A stretch of 54,469 nt of DNA. Source: Candidatus Kaiserbacteria bacterium (GTDB lineage: Bacteria > Patescibacteriota > Minisyncoccia > Phycocordibacterales > JABAAK01). The notes beneath the pieces are model-generated. The model searched no databases and was not told the DNA's origin. It worked only from the letters and a program-made list of their open reading frames with translations. A program made the position numbers and the translations under genes. Where the stretch lies: positions 1-54,469 of the forward strand of contig JAPPJI010000002.1 of assembly GCA_028820405.1 (NCBI GenBank). Direction: 5' to 3'. Each line of letters opens with the position of its first letter. Within the stretch, counting starts at the first letter, position 1. Below are positions 30,001-38,792 of the stretch, piece after piece.

Positions 30001-33000
30001 CCTTGGCAATCGGATCAAGCATGCACTCTTTCACCGCCTGTACCGGGTCAATCCGCAGTCCTGTGTCAATCTTGGTTCCCAAAACCGAACCACCAATGGC
30101 AATAAGAGAGTTGACACCACAGGCAACGAAACTTCCTAAAATAGTGGCAAAGACGCCGGTGACCGCCTGCTCAAAGAAACTGTCAACATCAATATCACCG
30201 CCTCCTTCAGAGAGGTATGGTGCAGCTGCGCCATATTCTCCGGTATACACAGAACTATACTCCCCGGTCTCCGGCAACGTGGTCACCTCCAGACATCCGT
30301 GTCCCGTACTGTCATCGGCATCAGAGACGGTACCGTCACTAAATAGAAGAGAGAAGACAACCTTGAAGGAATACGTCTGGTTAGACGTCAGTCCGCCAAC
30401 AACCATGTCATAGAATGGTGCATTAATCGTGAAGTACTGATTATCATCCCGTACATCTCCCGGATTAAGGAACCTTCTCTCTCGCTGTTTCTGCCCTGCA
30501 ACACACCCCCTCCCAAGGTACGGCACGACGGTAAACTGCTGCACTTGGTAGTCACCCGACCGGCTGCTGTAACAGATTGAATCTTCAATAACAGAAAGAG
30601 TGACCGCGTTTTGAGATACACCGCCTTCCCGAACAATAAATGATACCGGATCAATACAGTCCAGAGGCTCAACCGGCGGCGTATCCGTGCCAAAATCAAT
30701 GACCGGCGGTGTGGCAGGGTCAAATACCTGACCAGAAGCGGTAAGAGTTATCGCAAAACAGTCCGAGAGATCGCCAAAACCGATATCGTTTCTTGCACGA
30801 ACACGAAATGAGTAAGTCCCGTTTAGATCACCGGGCAGTACCCGCTGCGTACTTGTTGTCGAGTAGATTCTTTGATTGGTAAAGGTAACACCACAACTGC
30901 CGCCACGGAATTGAAAAACTTCGTACCCTCTAACAGGAGACCCGTTACTGTCAGGAGCATCCCATACTAAGCTGATCCGTGCTCCCTCCGACTCATCTCG
31001 GACATTTTCCGGTGCACCAGGACGACCCGACCGTGTCGGGTCACGGGGAGAAGGTTCGTCGCCTCCGTCATCTTCACCCTCATCCCTATCATCATCTTCA
31101 GGAACCTCGGGAATCGTTGTATCGTCACCCGGTCCGCGGAAAAAGAGTGATGTTTCGTCCGGTTCCCGGTCACCGTCAAAATCAATCTCTGTTTCACCAT
31201 CCCCTCCGTCATCTGAAATATCATCCGGATCAATACCATCACCACTATCTGTTGCGATGAGGAGGTTGATGTACTCCCTCCGGGTACCGGGATCACTGAG
31301 AATAGTATAGGACTCAAATGCGTTTCGGAAGGATCGGAACAGAAAGAAGAAATTCGGCAACGGCGGGAAAGTAAACTCTGGAACAGTGAAGTCAAACTCC
31401 GGAGTGACAAATCTGAAATTTGAGTTCGTGAGATCAAGCTCAGGAGGAACAAAACTGAACTCTGGATCAACAGGGTCAAAACCCGGAGGGATGAAATTGA
31501 ATTCGGGGTTGGTGGGGTCAAAACCGGGATTGGTAAATCTGAAGTTCGGGTTGTTGAAATTAAATGTCGGAGAGGTGAACGCGAACAAAAAGCGTGGCAG
31601 CGGCGGGATAAGAGGTCCGAACGTGTCTCCGGAACTGTCATCGGTATCATCATCAGATACCCTCGTTGTGGTGGAAAGACATGGTGAATACTCACTGGCA
31701 CCCGCAGCATTTCTTGCCCGAATCCTGAATGAATAATCTGTTTCCGGCCGGGCACTCACACGAACAGCGGTGTCCTCAGGTTCAATAAACCGCTCATAGG
31801 GCTGACCCTGACACTCATTCCCGTTATGCTGTCGCAGTTCATACCGAATGATCGGAGTGGCACTCTCCGGTCTGTTCCATCTCAAGGCAACAAAGAAAGA
31901 ACTTGTCAGTTGAACTTGAAGATTTGGTGTACCGGGAGATCCCGGATCTGACGGTGGTGTGTCAGAATCGTTTTCTGTTTTTACCGAAATACAGTCTGAA
32001 AGCTCACTCACTCCAAAGTAGTTTCCGGAACGAATCTGAAACGAATACTCAGTATCCATAGTACCGGAGATGATTTTTTCTGTTTCATCGGCATCAACAC
32101 GATACGTCGCGACACGGTCGGTACAATCGATTCCTCGATATTGAATGATATCGTAGTATTCAATACCAAATCCGTTGTCCTCTACCGGATCCCACACAAC
32201 TTTGATAAAACCCATCCCGAATCCGTCAAACCGAAAATTTTCCGGCGTGCCCGGAGCCCGTGGATCTTGTCCGGGAAGCGGTCCATCCCCCGACAGACAC
32301 TCTGAAAAGACACTTGCCCCGTCATTGGTAACGACACGAATCCTGAACGAGTACGATACATCTTCTTCAATGCCGGTTACTCGCGTTGCTGTTTCATCTC
32401 CCGCAACTCTTAATTCCCTCTCCGGTGTCCCGGCACAGGAGTCGCCGCGAAATACCTGTATGTGGTAGTAGGAGATGTTGTCCGGATTGATACCGGTTGG
32501 TATGTCCCATGCAAGGTCAATGTATCCCGATCCTCTTGATACAACCCTGAAGTTTTGTGGCGTTGACGGTGGTGTGTCGGTTTTTTCAAAATGCGGAAAA
32601 GTAATTGACGGAATATTATTGTCACGCTGCACAAAAACAGCGAAAGGAGAGACACGAACGCCGTCTCTGAAAAAGAGGGTGCTGCCGTCATATTCTAATG
32701 ACAAACGGTCATCAGTGATTGGCTGTGCCACTGTCAGGACAATGACTCCGTCGGAGAGTTGTGCATGGGTCACCTGCACTGAAGGGTCTGAAAACTGAAA
32801 GTCGGCAGGACTGACCTTTCCGCTGAATCCGCCTCTTGTCATGAGGTAGACAGATGTTCCGTCTGCATATGCAACGATCCCCGGCAATCCAAGCGTGTCG
32901 AACGCACTGGAAAAACGGCGGCTGGCGAGAGAAAAGGCATTTTCTATTTCTTCTTGTGTTGCGTCTCTCTCAAGTCCGAGGACATCAAAGTACCCTTCAT

Positions 33001-33424
33001 CACCTGACAAAAGATTGTCATAGATGCGGCGCTGATCCTGGTCAAGAAGGAGGAAGCAGGCCTGTCGTATGAGAGCAAGTAGTTCAGGAACGTCTCGATA
33101 GAGGTTGGATTGACGATCACAGGCTTCCCGAATTTCACCTTCTGACGCACCCCGATCAACACCCAGCACCTCATATAGTGTCAGGACACCCTGATCATCA
33201 TCGGAAATTCCCTGAAGAAGCAGGTCAGATGACTCCTCTCCCACCCTATCACTACCGCCAATAATGTCGGCAGAGTCTGTTTTTTCTCCCACTTCCAGCG
33301 GTCCCGGAACGTCATCACCGGAGAACAAGAACCATGATCCGACACCGACCACCGTTGTTGCCGCGATACCGCTTATGATAACAGCTGGTGCAATACCCCG
33401 AGCAACATTTTTAAGCGGAAACAT
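27059..33424 (-). CDS. giant (2121 aa) membrane-anchored extracytoplasmic protein: degenerate J-domain-like segments, multiple FN3 domains, PxFxF heptapeptide repeat
   Basis: N-terminal TM; YEVLGVDRGASEGEIREA...; FN3 units (TPQNFRVVSRGSGYIDLAWD..., GTPENFRFDGFGMGFIKVVWD...); repeat tract at 31361-31570. Confidence 0.85.
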   Translation of the reverse strand: MFPLKNVARGIAPAVIISGIAATTVVGVGSWFLFSGDDVPGPLEVGEKTDSADIIGGSDRVGEESSDLLLQGISDDDQGVLTLYEVLGVDRGASEGEIREACDRQSNLYRDVPELLALIRQACFLLLDQDQRRIYDNLLSGDEGYFDVLGLERDATQEEIENAFSLASRRFSSAFDTLGLPGIVAYADGTSVYLMTRGGFSGKVSPADFQFSDPSVQVTHAQLSDGVIVLTVAQPITDDRLSLEYDGSTLFFRDGVRVSPFAVFVQRDNNIPSITFPHFEKTDTPPSTPQNFRVVSRGSGYIDLAWDIPTGINPDNISYYHIQVFRGDSCAGTPERELRVAGDETATRVTGIEEDVSYSFRIRVVTNDGASVFSECLSGDGPLPGQDPRAPGTPENFRFDGFGMGFIKVVWDPVEDNGFGIEYYDIIQYRGIDCTDRVATYRVDADETEKIISGTMDTEYSFQIRSGNYFGVSELSDCISVKTENDSDTPPSDPGSPGTPNLQVQLTSSFFVALRWNRPESATPIIRYELRQHNGNECQGQPYERFIEPEDTAVRVSARPETDYSFRIRARNAAGASEYSPCLSTTTRVSDDDTDDSSGDTFGPLIPPLPRFLFAFTSPTFNFNNPNFRFTNPGFDPTNPEFNFIPPGFDPVDPEFSFVPPELDLTNSNFRFVTPEFDFTVPEFTFPPLPNFFFLFRSFRNAFESYTILSDPGTRREYINLLIATDSGDGIDPDDISDDGGDGETEIDFDGDREPDETSLFFRGPGDDTTIPEVPEDDDRDEGEDDGGDEPSPRDPTRSGRPGAPENVRDESEGARISLVWDAPDSNGSPVRGYEVFQFRGGSCGVTFTNQRIYSTTSTQRVLPGDLNGTYSFRVRARNDIGFGDLSDCFAITLTASGQVFDPATPPVIDFGTDTPPVEPLDCIDPVSFIVREGGVSQNAVTLSVIEDSICYSSRSGDYQVQQFTVVPYLGRGCVAGQKQRERRFLNPGDVRDDNQYFTINAPFYDMVVGGLTSNQTYSFKVVFSLLFSDGTVSDADDSTGHGCLEVTTLPETGEYSSVYTGEYGAAAPYLSEGGGDIDVDSFFEQAVTGVFATILGSFVACGVNSLIAIGGSVLGTKIDTGLRIDPVQAVKECMLDPIAKEIAFDIAAKMAADYSEYALSGFNGKNPFFTNKERYLKDLLDDATGRIIDRNNLGFLCDVNGFNIDISQHLYLKYRNIKRRPPRCTGSQALKNVTGIYNKVEGFIEDPTDVLKKTEILSVGLVRERDLYITDPGSTYTIDLEKARREAIAFVEAVSPVSSDSASVVTVDDLAAGDWSVFISRKAVRDEPNLAWNPSQGNRLSYSLDEIENQLPQWAADTTIHSVVAERPLYNLENSSTGFAVVLRLYLKHHVGGRTLADPSIADKLRGVSGWGCQRIEDCLTAFDSSRWCATVAVGDALSGSEVLSTDSREWSHRFNPEQGSHASVLLEKEVGFSAVEVGGGSDPDHFTSLCRRSPIPIDGMYVQTVLRITPPVFRISRDARDDYGFDRRGRTAYFDLSSHLGFPGERRRDRSTEKAEEEAVSEAVKGANAPTVASVEGMLEDEVRDAKEELDEKVGKGNDDNTVNIWKECEEENNVEDKELCIEKLANADDINEQIRRNDNRNLDGVNQIDEFGELFSAIFKNTIVGLVKKVQNGLGEYNSMVGIHHATRSELRDAGYVASLRNFAGINDELFTPEQVSTSKDTFLSPYYQLAKAQIVVRDAYLILQYLDDNIIADNTQIQTNRSAFDWFNPRDPRQIGDLKIKLGTGGSGSLHAFISTVKGVDVANDRSIGSASGLDQFIRNSIINGWRLRQRGDQTEYVWYDDVREGSFAGSAERRYLRSLRSRINAYRRMYEDTVKFHLHVAENHDLSILGDYDNKLAGDCSKVFEDDQEICRDGFDESVSATAYRLLETGEAPVLVSEGNRGYTRYLVPGHGCDVPAAGGERYTFSTQGSVLRYTSIGCTVKEFGEYIDRVLVQTALDIKNLVRFLYSSTENPKIVELPATDSSSEQKRIEDIFTIVPPPAVGTEGTSVSFYLGNKFDELVGDHEAAAAKYEKYRKDKEEFQYYRNAAILRNCVEEMQKQRTVAKVTEECNHEYRP
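31361..31570 (-). repeat. 21-bp (heptapeptide) imperfect tandem repeat, 10 units, consensus P-x-F-x-F-x-x
   Basis: PTFNFNN PNFRFTN PGFDPTN PEFNFIP PGFDPVD PEFSFVP PELDLTN SNFRFVT PEFDFTV PEFTFPP. Confidence 0.9.
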
Positions 33425-33458
33425 AGTAACAGTATATCGGGAAAACCAACCTATTTAC

Positions 33459-34346
33459 CTACTCTTCCTGTTGCAAAAGGTAGTATGTTTCCTTCACCGC
33501 ACGCTTCAAACGATCGTTCACTTCAGCAATCTGTTCTTCGGTCGTTTCTCCTTCCGGAAACGGCACATACAATGCACCGGTGTTCATGAGAAAGAGAACA
33601 AAGAAGTAATCTTCGGAACGATTTGAAGTAATTGCAACTGAAAGTGCCTCACAGATGTAAACAAATCGCTCAAGAACGACAAAGTAGTATGAAAATATGT
33701 CAGCGGGAACAGCTCGCGGGAACAGCTCAAGTGCCCGGGTACAGTGTGCCTGTGCCTGAGAAGCCTCACGAAGCACATTTTTGTTTTGCGAAAACAGTTC
33801 AGCAATGTACTCGTTCAGCGGACGCTTAAATTTCGCTGTTTCCTGAAGTGCCTGCATAAACCTGCTTAACACATCGGTGCGTGACACCCCGTCGTCAACA
33901 CGAAGCACAACTTCGGGCAGTGATCGTTCACCGATTTCATTGAGAAAATAATCAGTCGAATCAGAGACAAACCGATTCTGTTCTTCTTTTGTGAGAGAAT
34001 CCACATCATCAATACCGAGCAACAGCCGACGGGAAATGTCTTTGGTAAACTCACCCGGTCCTTCGTAGATAAGGTCTTCTGCAAGCACGTCATCGGGAAT
34101 CATCACATCACTATGCTTCGGGAAAGAGGTCGGGTCATCAACATCAGACCCTGCGATCTCTTCCAGCCAGTCAGGAATGTCATCTCCGTCGCGGTCAAAC
34201 ATTTCTGCTGACTCTCGGTATGATTTAATTTGGACGAGGGAGACTTCCTCCACTCCTCCGGGACTGCGGAGTGCAGCGTACAGTATTGCCGAAAGAGCGA
34301 CAGCAAACACAATCACGATCACCAACCCTCGGCTTGTAAACGGCAT
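33459..34346 (-). CDS. membrane-anchored protein with Ca-binding loop-like motif
   Basis: N-terminal TM; DRDGDDIPDWLEEIAGSDVDDP thrombospondin-3/EF-hand-like loop. Confidence 0.7.
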   Translation of the reverse strand: MPFTSRGLVIVIVFAVALSAILYAALRSPGGVEEVSLVQIKSYRESAEMFDRDGDDIPDWLEEIAGSDVDDPTSFPKHSDVMIPDDVLAEDLIYEGPGEFTKDISRRLLLGIDDVDSLTKEEQNRFVSDSTDYFLNEIGERSLPEVVLRVDDGVSRTDVLSRFMQALQETAKFKRPLNEYIAELFSQNKNVLREASQAQAHCTRALELFPRAVPADIFSYYFVVLERFVYICEALSVAITSNRSEDYFFVLFLMNTGALYVPFPEGETTEEQIAEVNDRLKRAVKETYYLLQQEE

Positions 34347-34348
34347 TT

Positions 34349-35137
34349 TCACAACCCTATGGTACCACGACCCTCTGTCCTGCTCATGTGCTCCGCAATC
34401 GCATACCAAACAGAAAACGGTATGTCTTCTGCACGACTTGCTGCACTGATATGGTGCTGACGAAGGAGATCAAGAACTTTTGTATCACCGGCAAACTTCT
34501 TCCCTATCTGCTTTCGCTTCTCCCGAAACGCAGTTTTGATAAGAGGGAAAAAGGCATCCCGGACATGTTGCGGCGGTGCATGAATGTCGGTGATGGTCAG
34601 AATCGCCGAAGCAACAGACGGTTGCGGAGAAAAAGCGGTCTTCGGAACTGTTTGCAGGAGTTTTGGTTTGCCGAACAGGTGAACCGAAAGCGAAAGCAGA
34701 GACGCCTTCCCATCACGCATCACAACACGTTCAGCAATCTCTTTTTGAACCATGAGTGCAACCGCCTGCGGCTGCTTCTCTGATGAGAGGAGGTGGCGAA
34801 GGAGCGAGCTGGTGAGGTAGTACGGTATGTTGGCAACGATGACATAGGGCGGTGTGAGGTGTTTCATCCACTCCTGATCGCGAACATCTCCTGCAACAAT
34901 GCGAACCTGACCGCTTGCAACTTCTTCCGCAAATCGGTTTTGTAATCCGTCAATAAGCGTTTTGTCCCGCTCAATTGCAAGCACGGAAGCTCCGGTGCGA
35001 AGCAGGTACGCCGTCAGTGCACCTTTCCCCGGACCAACCTCCACAACAAACACTTCCTTTGAAAGAGGGATTGCCTGCGAGAGAGACCGAAGTGCCGACG
35101 GTGATTTGAGAAAATGTTGTCCGAGTGGTGCACGCAT
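34349..35137 (-). CDS. rsmA: 16S rRNA (A1518/A1519) dimethyltransferase
   Basis: PLGQHFLKS, VVEVGPGKGALTAYLL, VANIPYYLTS. Confidence 0.94.
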   Translation of the reverse strand: MRAPLGQHFLKSPSALRSLSQAIPLSKEVFVVEVGPGKGALTAYLLRTGASVLAIERDKTLIDGLQNRFAEEVASGQVRIVAGDVRDQEWMKHLTPPYVIVANIPYYLTSSLLRHLLSSEKQPQAVALMVQKEIAERVVMRDGKASLLSLSVHLFGKPKLLQTVPKTAFSPQPSVASAILTITDIHAPPQHVRDAFFPLIKTAFREKRKQIGKKFAGDTKVLDLLRQHHISAASRAEDIPFSVWYAIAEHMSRTEGRGTIGL

Positions 35138-35145
35138 ACCGAATG

Positions 35146-37011
35146 TCACCACACTATATCATTCTCCGCCGTCGTAGCGTGTGAATGTTTCACGAGAAGC
35201 GGGTCAGGGATATCTGCGAGGAATGATGACGGCACCCGATTTTGGTACGAGCCGAATATACCGCGACGAGCGGTGTGAGAGAGGTAGAGGTGGTCCTTCG
35301 CTCTCGTCATTGCAACATAGAAGAGCCGCCGCTCTTCTTCAGGATCACCGGACCCGTCATCGTCACGCTGAAACGGAAACAACCCTTCCTCCATCCCTGA
35401 GACGAAGACACAGGGAAATTCAAGACCTTTCGCGGCATGCACCGTCATGAGCCGAACAGCATTTCTTTCCTGAATCCGCAAAGAGTCCTGTTCACCACTT
35501 AACGCAACCTCGGCGAGAAGTTCTGCGACCCCCTCTGTTCCGGAAAGATGAGAGAATCTATCGGCAAAAACGAGGAGTTCGCGAACTTCCCGCTGACGAT
35601 CTTCGTAATCATCAAAGGTTTTCTTCAAATATGATTCATAGTCAAGCACCTCATTGATCAGGAAATGCAGTGTTTCTGCAACAGTGTTCTTTTGTAAATG
35701 GTCAGATGTCCGTTCAATATCATTCCGCAGCCTTGCAACGAGCGATGCGGATCGTGAGGTAAGTTGATCTTCTTCACCATGAAACAGCCGCTCGAGTGTC
35801 TTGGCACCGATCCCCCGACGCGGTGCCCCTGCGGCACGGGTAAGTGCATCCTGTGAAGACGGGTTTTGTGTTAAGGTGAGGTACGCAAGCAGATCTTTGA
35901 CTTCACGACGATCAAAAAATCGGACACCGAGCACGGTGTACGGAACCTTCGCATGCAACATACCTGTCTCAAGTGCTCGCGACTGAAAATTAGCACGATA
36001 GAGAACGGCAATATCCTGATACAGCACACCGCTCCCGTGCAAACCGGTAATTGCCTGTGCAACCTGTGCCGCCTCATCCTCCTCACTGCCGCTGACTTCA
36101 AGAAGGGTAATCCGGTCTCCGCCGCCCCGGTGAGAGACAAGCTTCTTCTCCTGACGAAAATTATTTTTTGCAATAACCGCATTTGCCGCAGAGAGAATGG
36201 TGTCAGTTGACCGATAGTTTCTGGTGAGAAAAACTGTCTTCACAGGGCGATACTGCTCAGCAAATGAGAGCATGGTGTGAATACTCGCACCACGCCATGA
36301 ATAGATTGTCTGATCCGTGTCACCAACCGCAATGATGTAGGCATTATCCCCCTTCACCATTTTAACGAGGGTGTTTTGTATGCGATCCGTGTCCTGAAAC
36401 TCGTCAACGAGGATGTATGCATACCGCGACGATACCATCTCCCGAACAGCCGGCTGCTCTCGCAGAAGACGGATGGTATGAAGGATAAGGTCATCAAAAT
36501 CAACCGCTTTCTCCCGGTGAAGTGCTTCGGCATATTGAGGGAGGAGCTGCTGCACATATTCATGAATCGGGTCTGATTCAGAAGGCTCAATAAGCCCTGT
36601 CTTTATCTTCCCTATCATATTCTGCATGACACTCGGTGTGTACTCCCGCACCGCCCGGTCACGCATAAGCTGCCTTACGATCGTTCGGCAGGCACTCCGG
36701 TCAAGAACAACAAACGTTGGTGACAGACCGGCTTCTGTCGGAAATTCTTTTAGAAGTGAGAAACAAAAAGCATGGAACGTACCGATAAAAGGGGGCTTGG
36801 TGTCGCACCGGGATCGAATACGGTCACGCATTTCATCTGCCGCCTTGTTGGTAAAGGTAAGAGCAAGAATATTCTGAGCAGGAACACCACTTTTGAGTAA
36901 GTGGGCTATTTTTTCGATAAGCACATGAGTCTTCCCCGTTCCTGCACCTGCAACGATGAGCATTGATGTGTTCAATGCCTGCACTGCTTCTGCCTGCTCA
37001 TCGTTTAACAT
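35146..37011 (-). CDS. UvrD/PcrA/Rep-like superfamily 1 helicase
   Basis: LNDEQAEAV, VAGAGTGKT, LVDEFQDTD, GDTDQTIYSWRGA, TVHAAKGLEF, VAMTRAK. Confidence 0.95.
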   Translation of the reverse strand: MLNDEQAEAVQALNTSMLIVAGAGTGKTHVLIEKIAHLLKSGVPAQNILALTFTNKAADEMRDRIRSRCDTKPPFIGTFHAFCFSLLKEFPTEAGLSPTFVVLDRSACRTIVRQLMRDRAVREYTPSVMQNMIGKIKTGLIEPSESDPIHEYVQQLLPQYAEALHREKAVDFDDLILHTIRLLREQPAVREMVSSRYAYILVDEFQDTDRIQNTLVKMVKGDNAYIIAVGDTDQTIYSWRGASIHTMLSFAEQYRPVKTVFLTRNYRSTDTILSAANAVIAKNNFRQEKKLVSHRGGGDRITLLEVSGSEEDEAAQVAQAITGLHGSGVLYQDIAVLYRANFQSRALETGMLHAKVPYTVLGVRFFDRREVKDLLAYLTLTQNPSSQDALTRAAGAPRRGIGAKTLERLFHGEEDQLTSRSASLVARLRNDIERTSDHLQKNTVAETLHFLINEVLDYESYLKKTFDDYEDRQREVRELLVFADRFSHLSGTEGVAELLAEVALSGEQDSLRIQERNAVRLMTVHAAKGLEFPCVFVSGMEEGLFPFQRDDDGSGDPEEERRLFYVAMTRAKDHLYLSHTARRGIFGSYQNRVPSSFLADIPDPLLVKHSHATTAENDIVW

Positions 37012-37080
37012 GTCTCAAATTATACGCACACTTGTGGATTACACAACGTGTTTGTTATTACCACGGTACAATACATAACT

Positions 37081-37251
37081 ATGGTAGGCAATGTGAAAGA
37101 GAAACACCTGACACCACTGCAAGTTGTCACCCTCTCACTCCTTGCACTCGTCGCGTTCGGTGTTGGTATCAGTGCAATAGGTACCGACAGTGAAATTCGT
37201 CAACCGAGCAGCACCCTGTTTGATAACTCACAAACCGTTTCCATTCTATAG
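37081..37251 (+). CDS. small membrane protein
   Basis: 56 aa with one TM; MVGNVKEKHLTPLQVVTLSLLALVAFGVGISAIG. Confidence 0.5.
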   Translation: MVGNVKEKHLTPLQVVTLSLLALVAFGVGISAIGTDSEIRQPSSTLFDNSQTVSIL

Positions 37252-38760
37252 CCCGATAGTGTTTGACTGCCTGATGCGCTCATTCACCCGCTCAACGAGA
37301 GTGATATCGCCGACAATGAAGACAAGAGTTGATCGATCAAAGAAATAGTAGATCACATCAGTGCGGCTGCTTTCGTGTCGCAACACCCGAACATCCTTGT
37401 TGTCAACGACAAGAGGCTGTACCGACACGTTCACCGGATTTGCTTCACTGATCATGCCCGGGAACAGGTTCTGGAATGCACTCATTATCTGCGACTCCCA
37501 ATTTAATATCCAGACAAGCGTATCGCTATAGTTTTTAACGGGGACGACAAAAATACCGTTCGCTTCGTTCCGATCAGTGTAGTTTCCGATAAAATAGTAG
37601 TTGCCTAACGTATTTTGCAATCCTCTCGGCATTGATACGGAAAACGTCTGAAGAAGTCCGGAAAGATCAATCTGTGTTCGTTCTGACTCTTGTGTGACAT
37701 ACGGCACATACTTCGTCACCAGATCATTGCGACTCCGCTTGCGGGCAATGCTTTCCCAGCTTTCAGTTGACAGAGAAACATCAATCGGCAGTAACTCGTC
37801 ACGAACAAGAATATCAGGTACCGCTGAAGATGCTTCCGGCAGGGTGATAACCGGCGGTTCCTCACCACTGAACGTCACTGACGCGACGATGAAAACCATG
37901 AACCCGAGCACAACTGCAACAAAAACAATGGCGATGAGATTCTGCTTCTTTATCAACGGACTCGCCGGCGTGTTCGGATCATAGGATCGCACATCCCGCG
38001 CTTCAAGTCCGAGCTGCTGAAGTGATACTTTCTTTTTTGAAAAATCTTTCCATGCCTTTCGGATAGACTCTTTCTCAACAACTTCTTCCTGTTTTTGCTG
38101 CAGTTCACTCCGACGCTCTTCACTGACAGGATTCTGTTTTTCTTTACGAAGACGGCTAAAAATCCCCTGCTTCGGCTCCTGCTGCTTTGCCACACCGACA
38201 ATATCTTCAGTCGGATCAACCTCCGGCGGTCCTTCAACAGCACCCGCCCCAAGGTTTTCGCGATCCCTTTTTTGATCGGGAATGTCGGCAACCGGCACCG
38301 GCGGTGAACCTGACACCTCTTCCGGCTTCTCCTTTTCCGCACTGTCTGCTACCTGCTGTGGAAACATTGCGGTTTGTGGCGGTTTGCCTTCAGTACCTTC
38401 CTTCTGCTCTTCAGGAACAGGCGGTGCATGCGGATCAAGGTATGCAAGAGCACCGGAGACCGTGTTATCAATTTGCTGACGGTCAAAATCACGAGCCACT
38501 GACTCGGTATTGTCCTTTTTTCTCCGAAACCCCTGCAAGAATGAGCGCTTTCGATCTTTCAGGACGAGAGACTCTTTCATCAGATCCTGCATCTTTCGCC
38601 GATACTCCTCCTGTGCCTTTTTCTTTTCCTCCATCTCTTTGACAAGGATCTGTCTCAAATCTCCCCCGCCTTTTGTTTGTGCGACAGAGTACACGTCACC
38701 TTCATAGGTACGAAGAATAGGAATGGAAACAGGGGCTCCGTCTTTGTTGTCGGCCGCCAT
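37246..38760 (-). CDS. hypothetical membrane protein, long charged cytoplasmic N-terminus and extracytoplasmic C-domain
   Basis: 504-aa ORF; single TM NLIAIVFVAVVLGFMVFIVASV. Confidence 0.7.
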   Translation of the reverse strand: MAADNKDGAPVSIPILRTYEGDVYSVAQTKGGGDLRQILVKEMEEKKKAQEEYRRKMQDLMKESLVLKDRKRSFLQGFRRKKDNTESVARDFDRQQIDNTVSGALAYLDPHAPPVPEEQKEGTEGKPPQTAMFPQQVADSAEKEKPEEVSGSPPVPVADIPDQKRDRENLGAGAVEGPPEVDPTEDIVGVAKQQEPKQGIFSRLRKEKQNPVSEERRSELQQKQEEVVEKESIRKAWKDFSKKKVSLQQLGLEARDVRSYDPNTPASPLIKKQNLIAIVFVAVVLGFMVFIVASVTFSGEEPPVITLPEASSAVPDILVRDELLPIDVSLSTESWESIARKRSRNDLVTKYVPYVTQESERTQIDLSGLLQTFSVSMPRGLQNTLGNYYFIGNYTDRNEANGIFVVPVKNYSDTLVWILNWESQIMSAFQNLFPGMISEANPVNVSVQPLVVDNKDVRVLRHESSRTDVIYYFFDRSTLVFIVGDITLVERVNERIRQSNTIGL

Positions 38761-38792
38761 CTTTCATATGATACCCCACAACGACACCTCCG

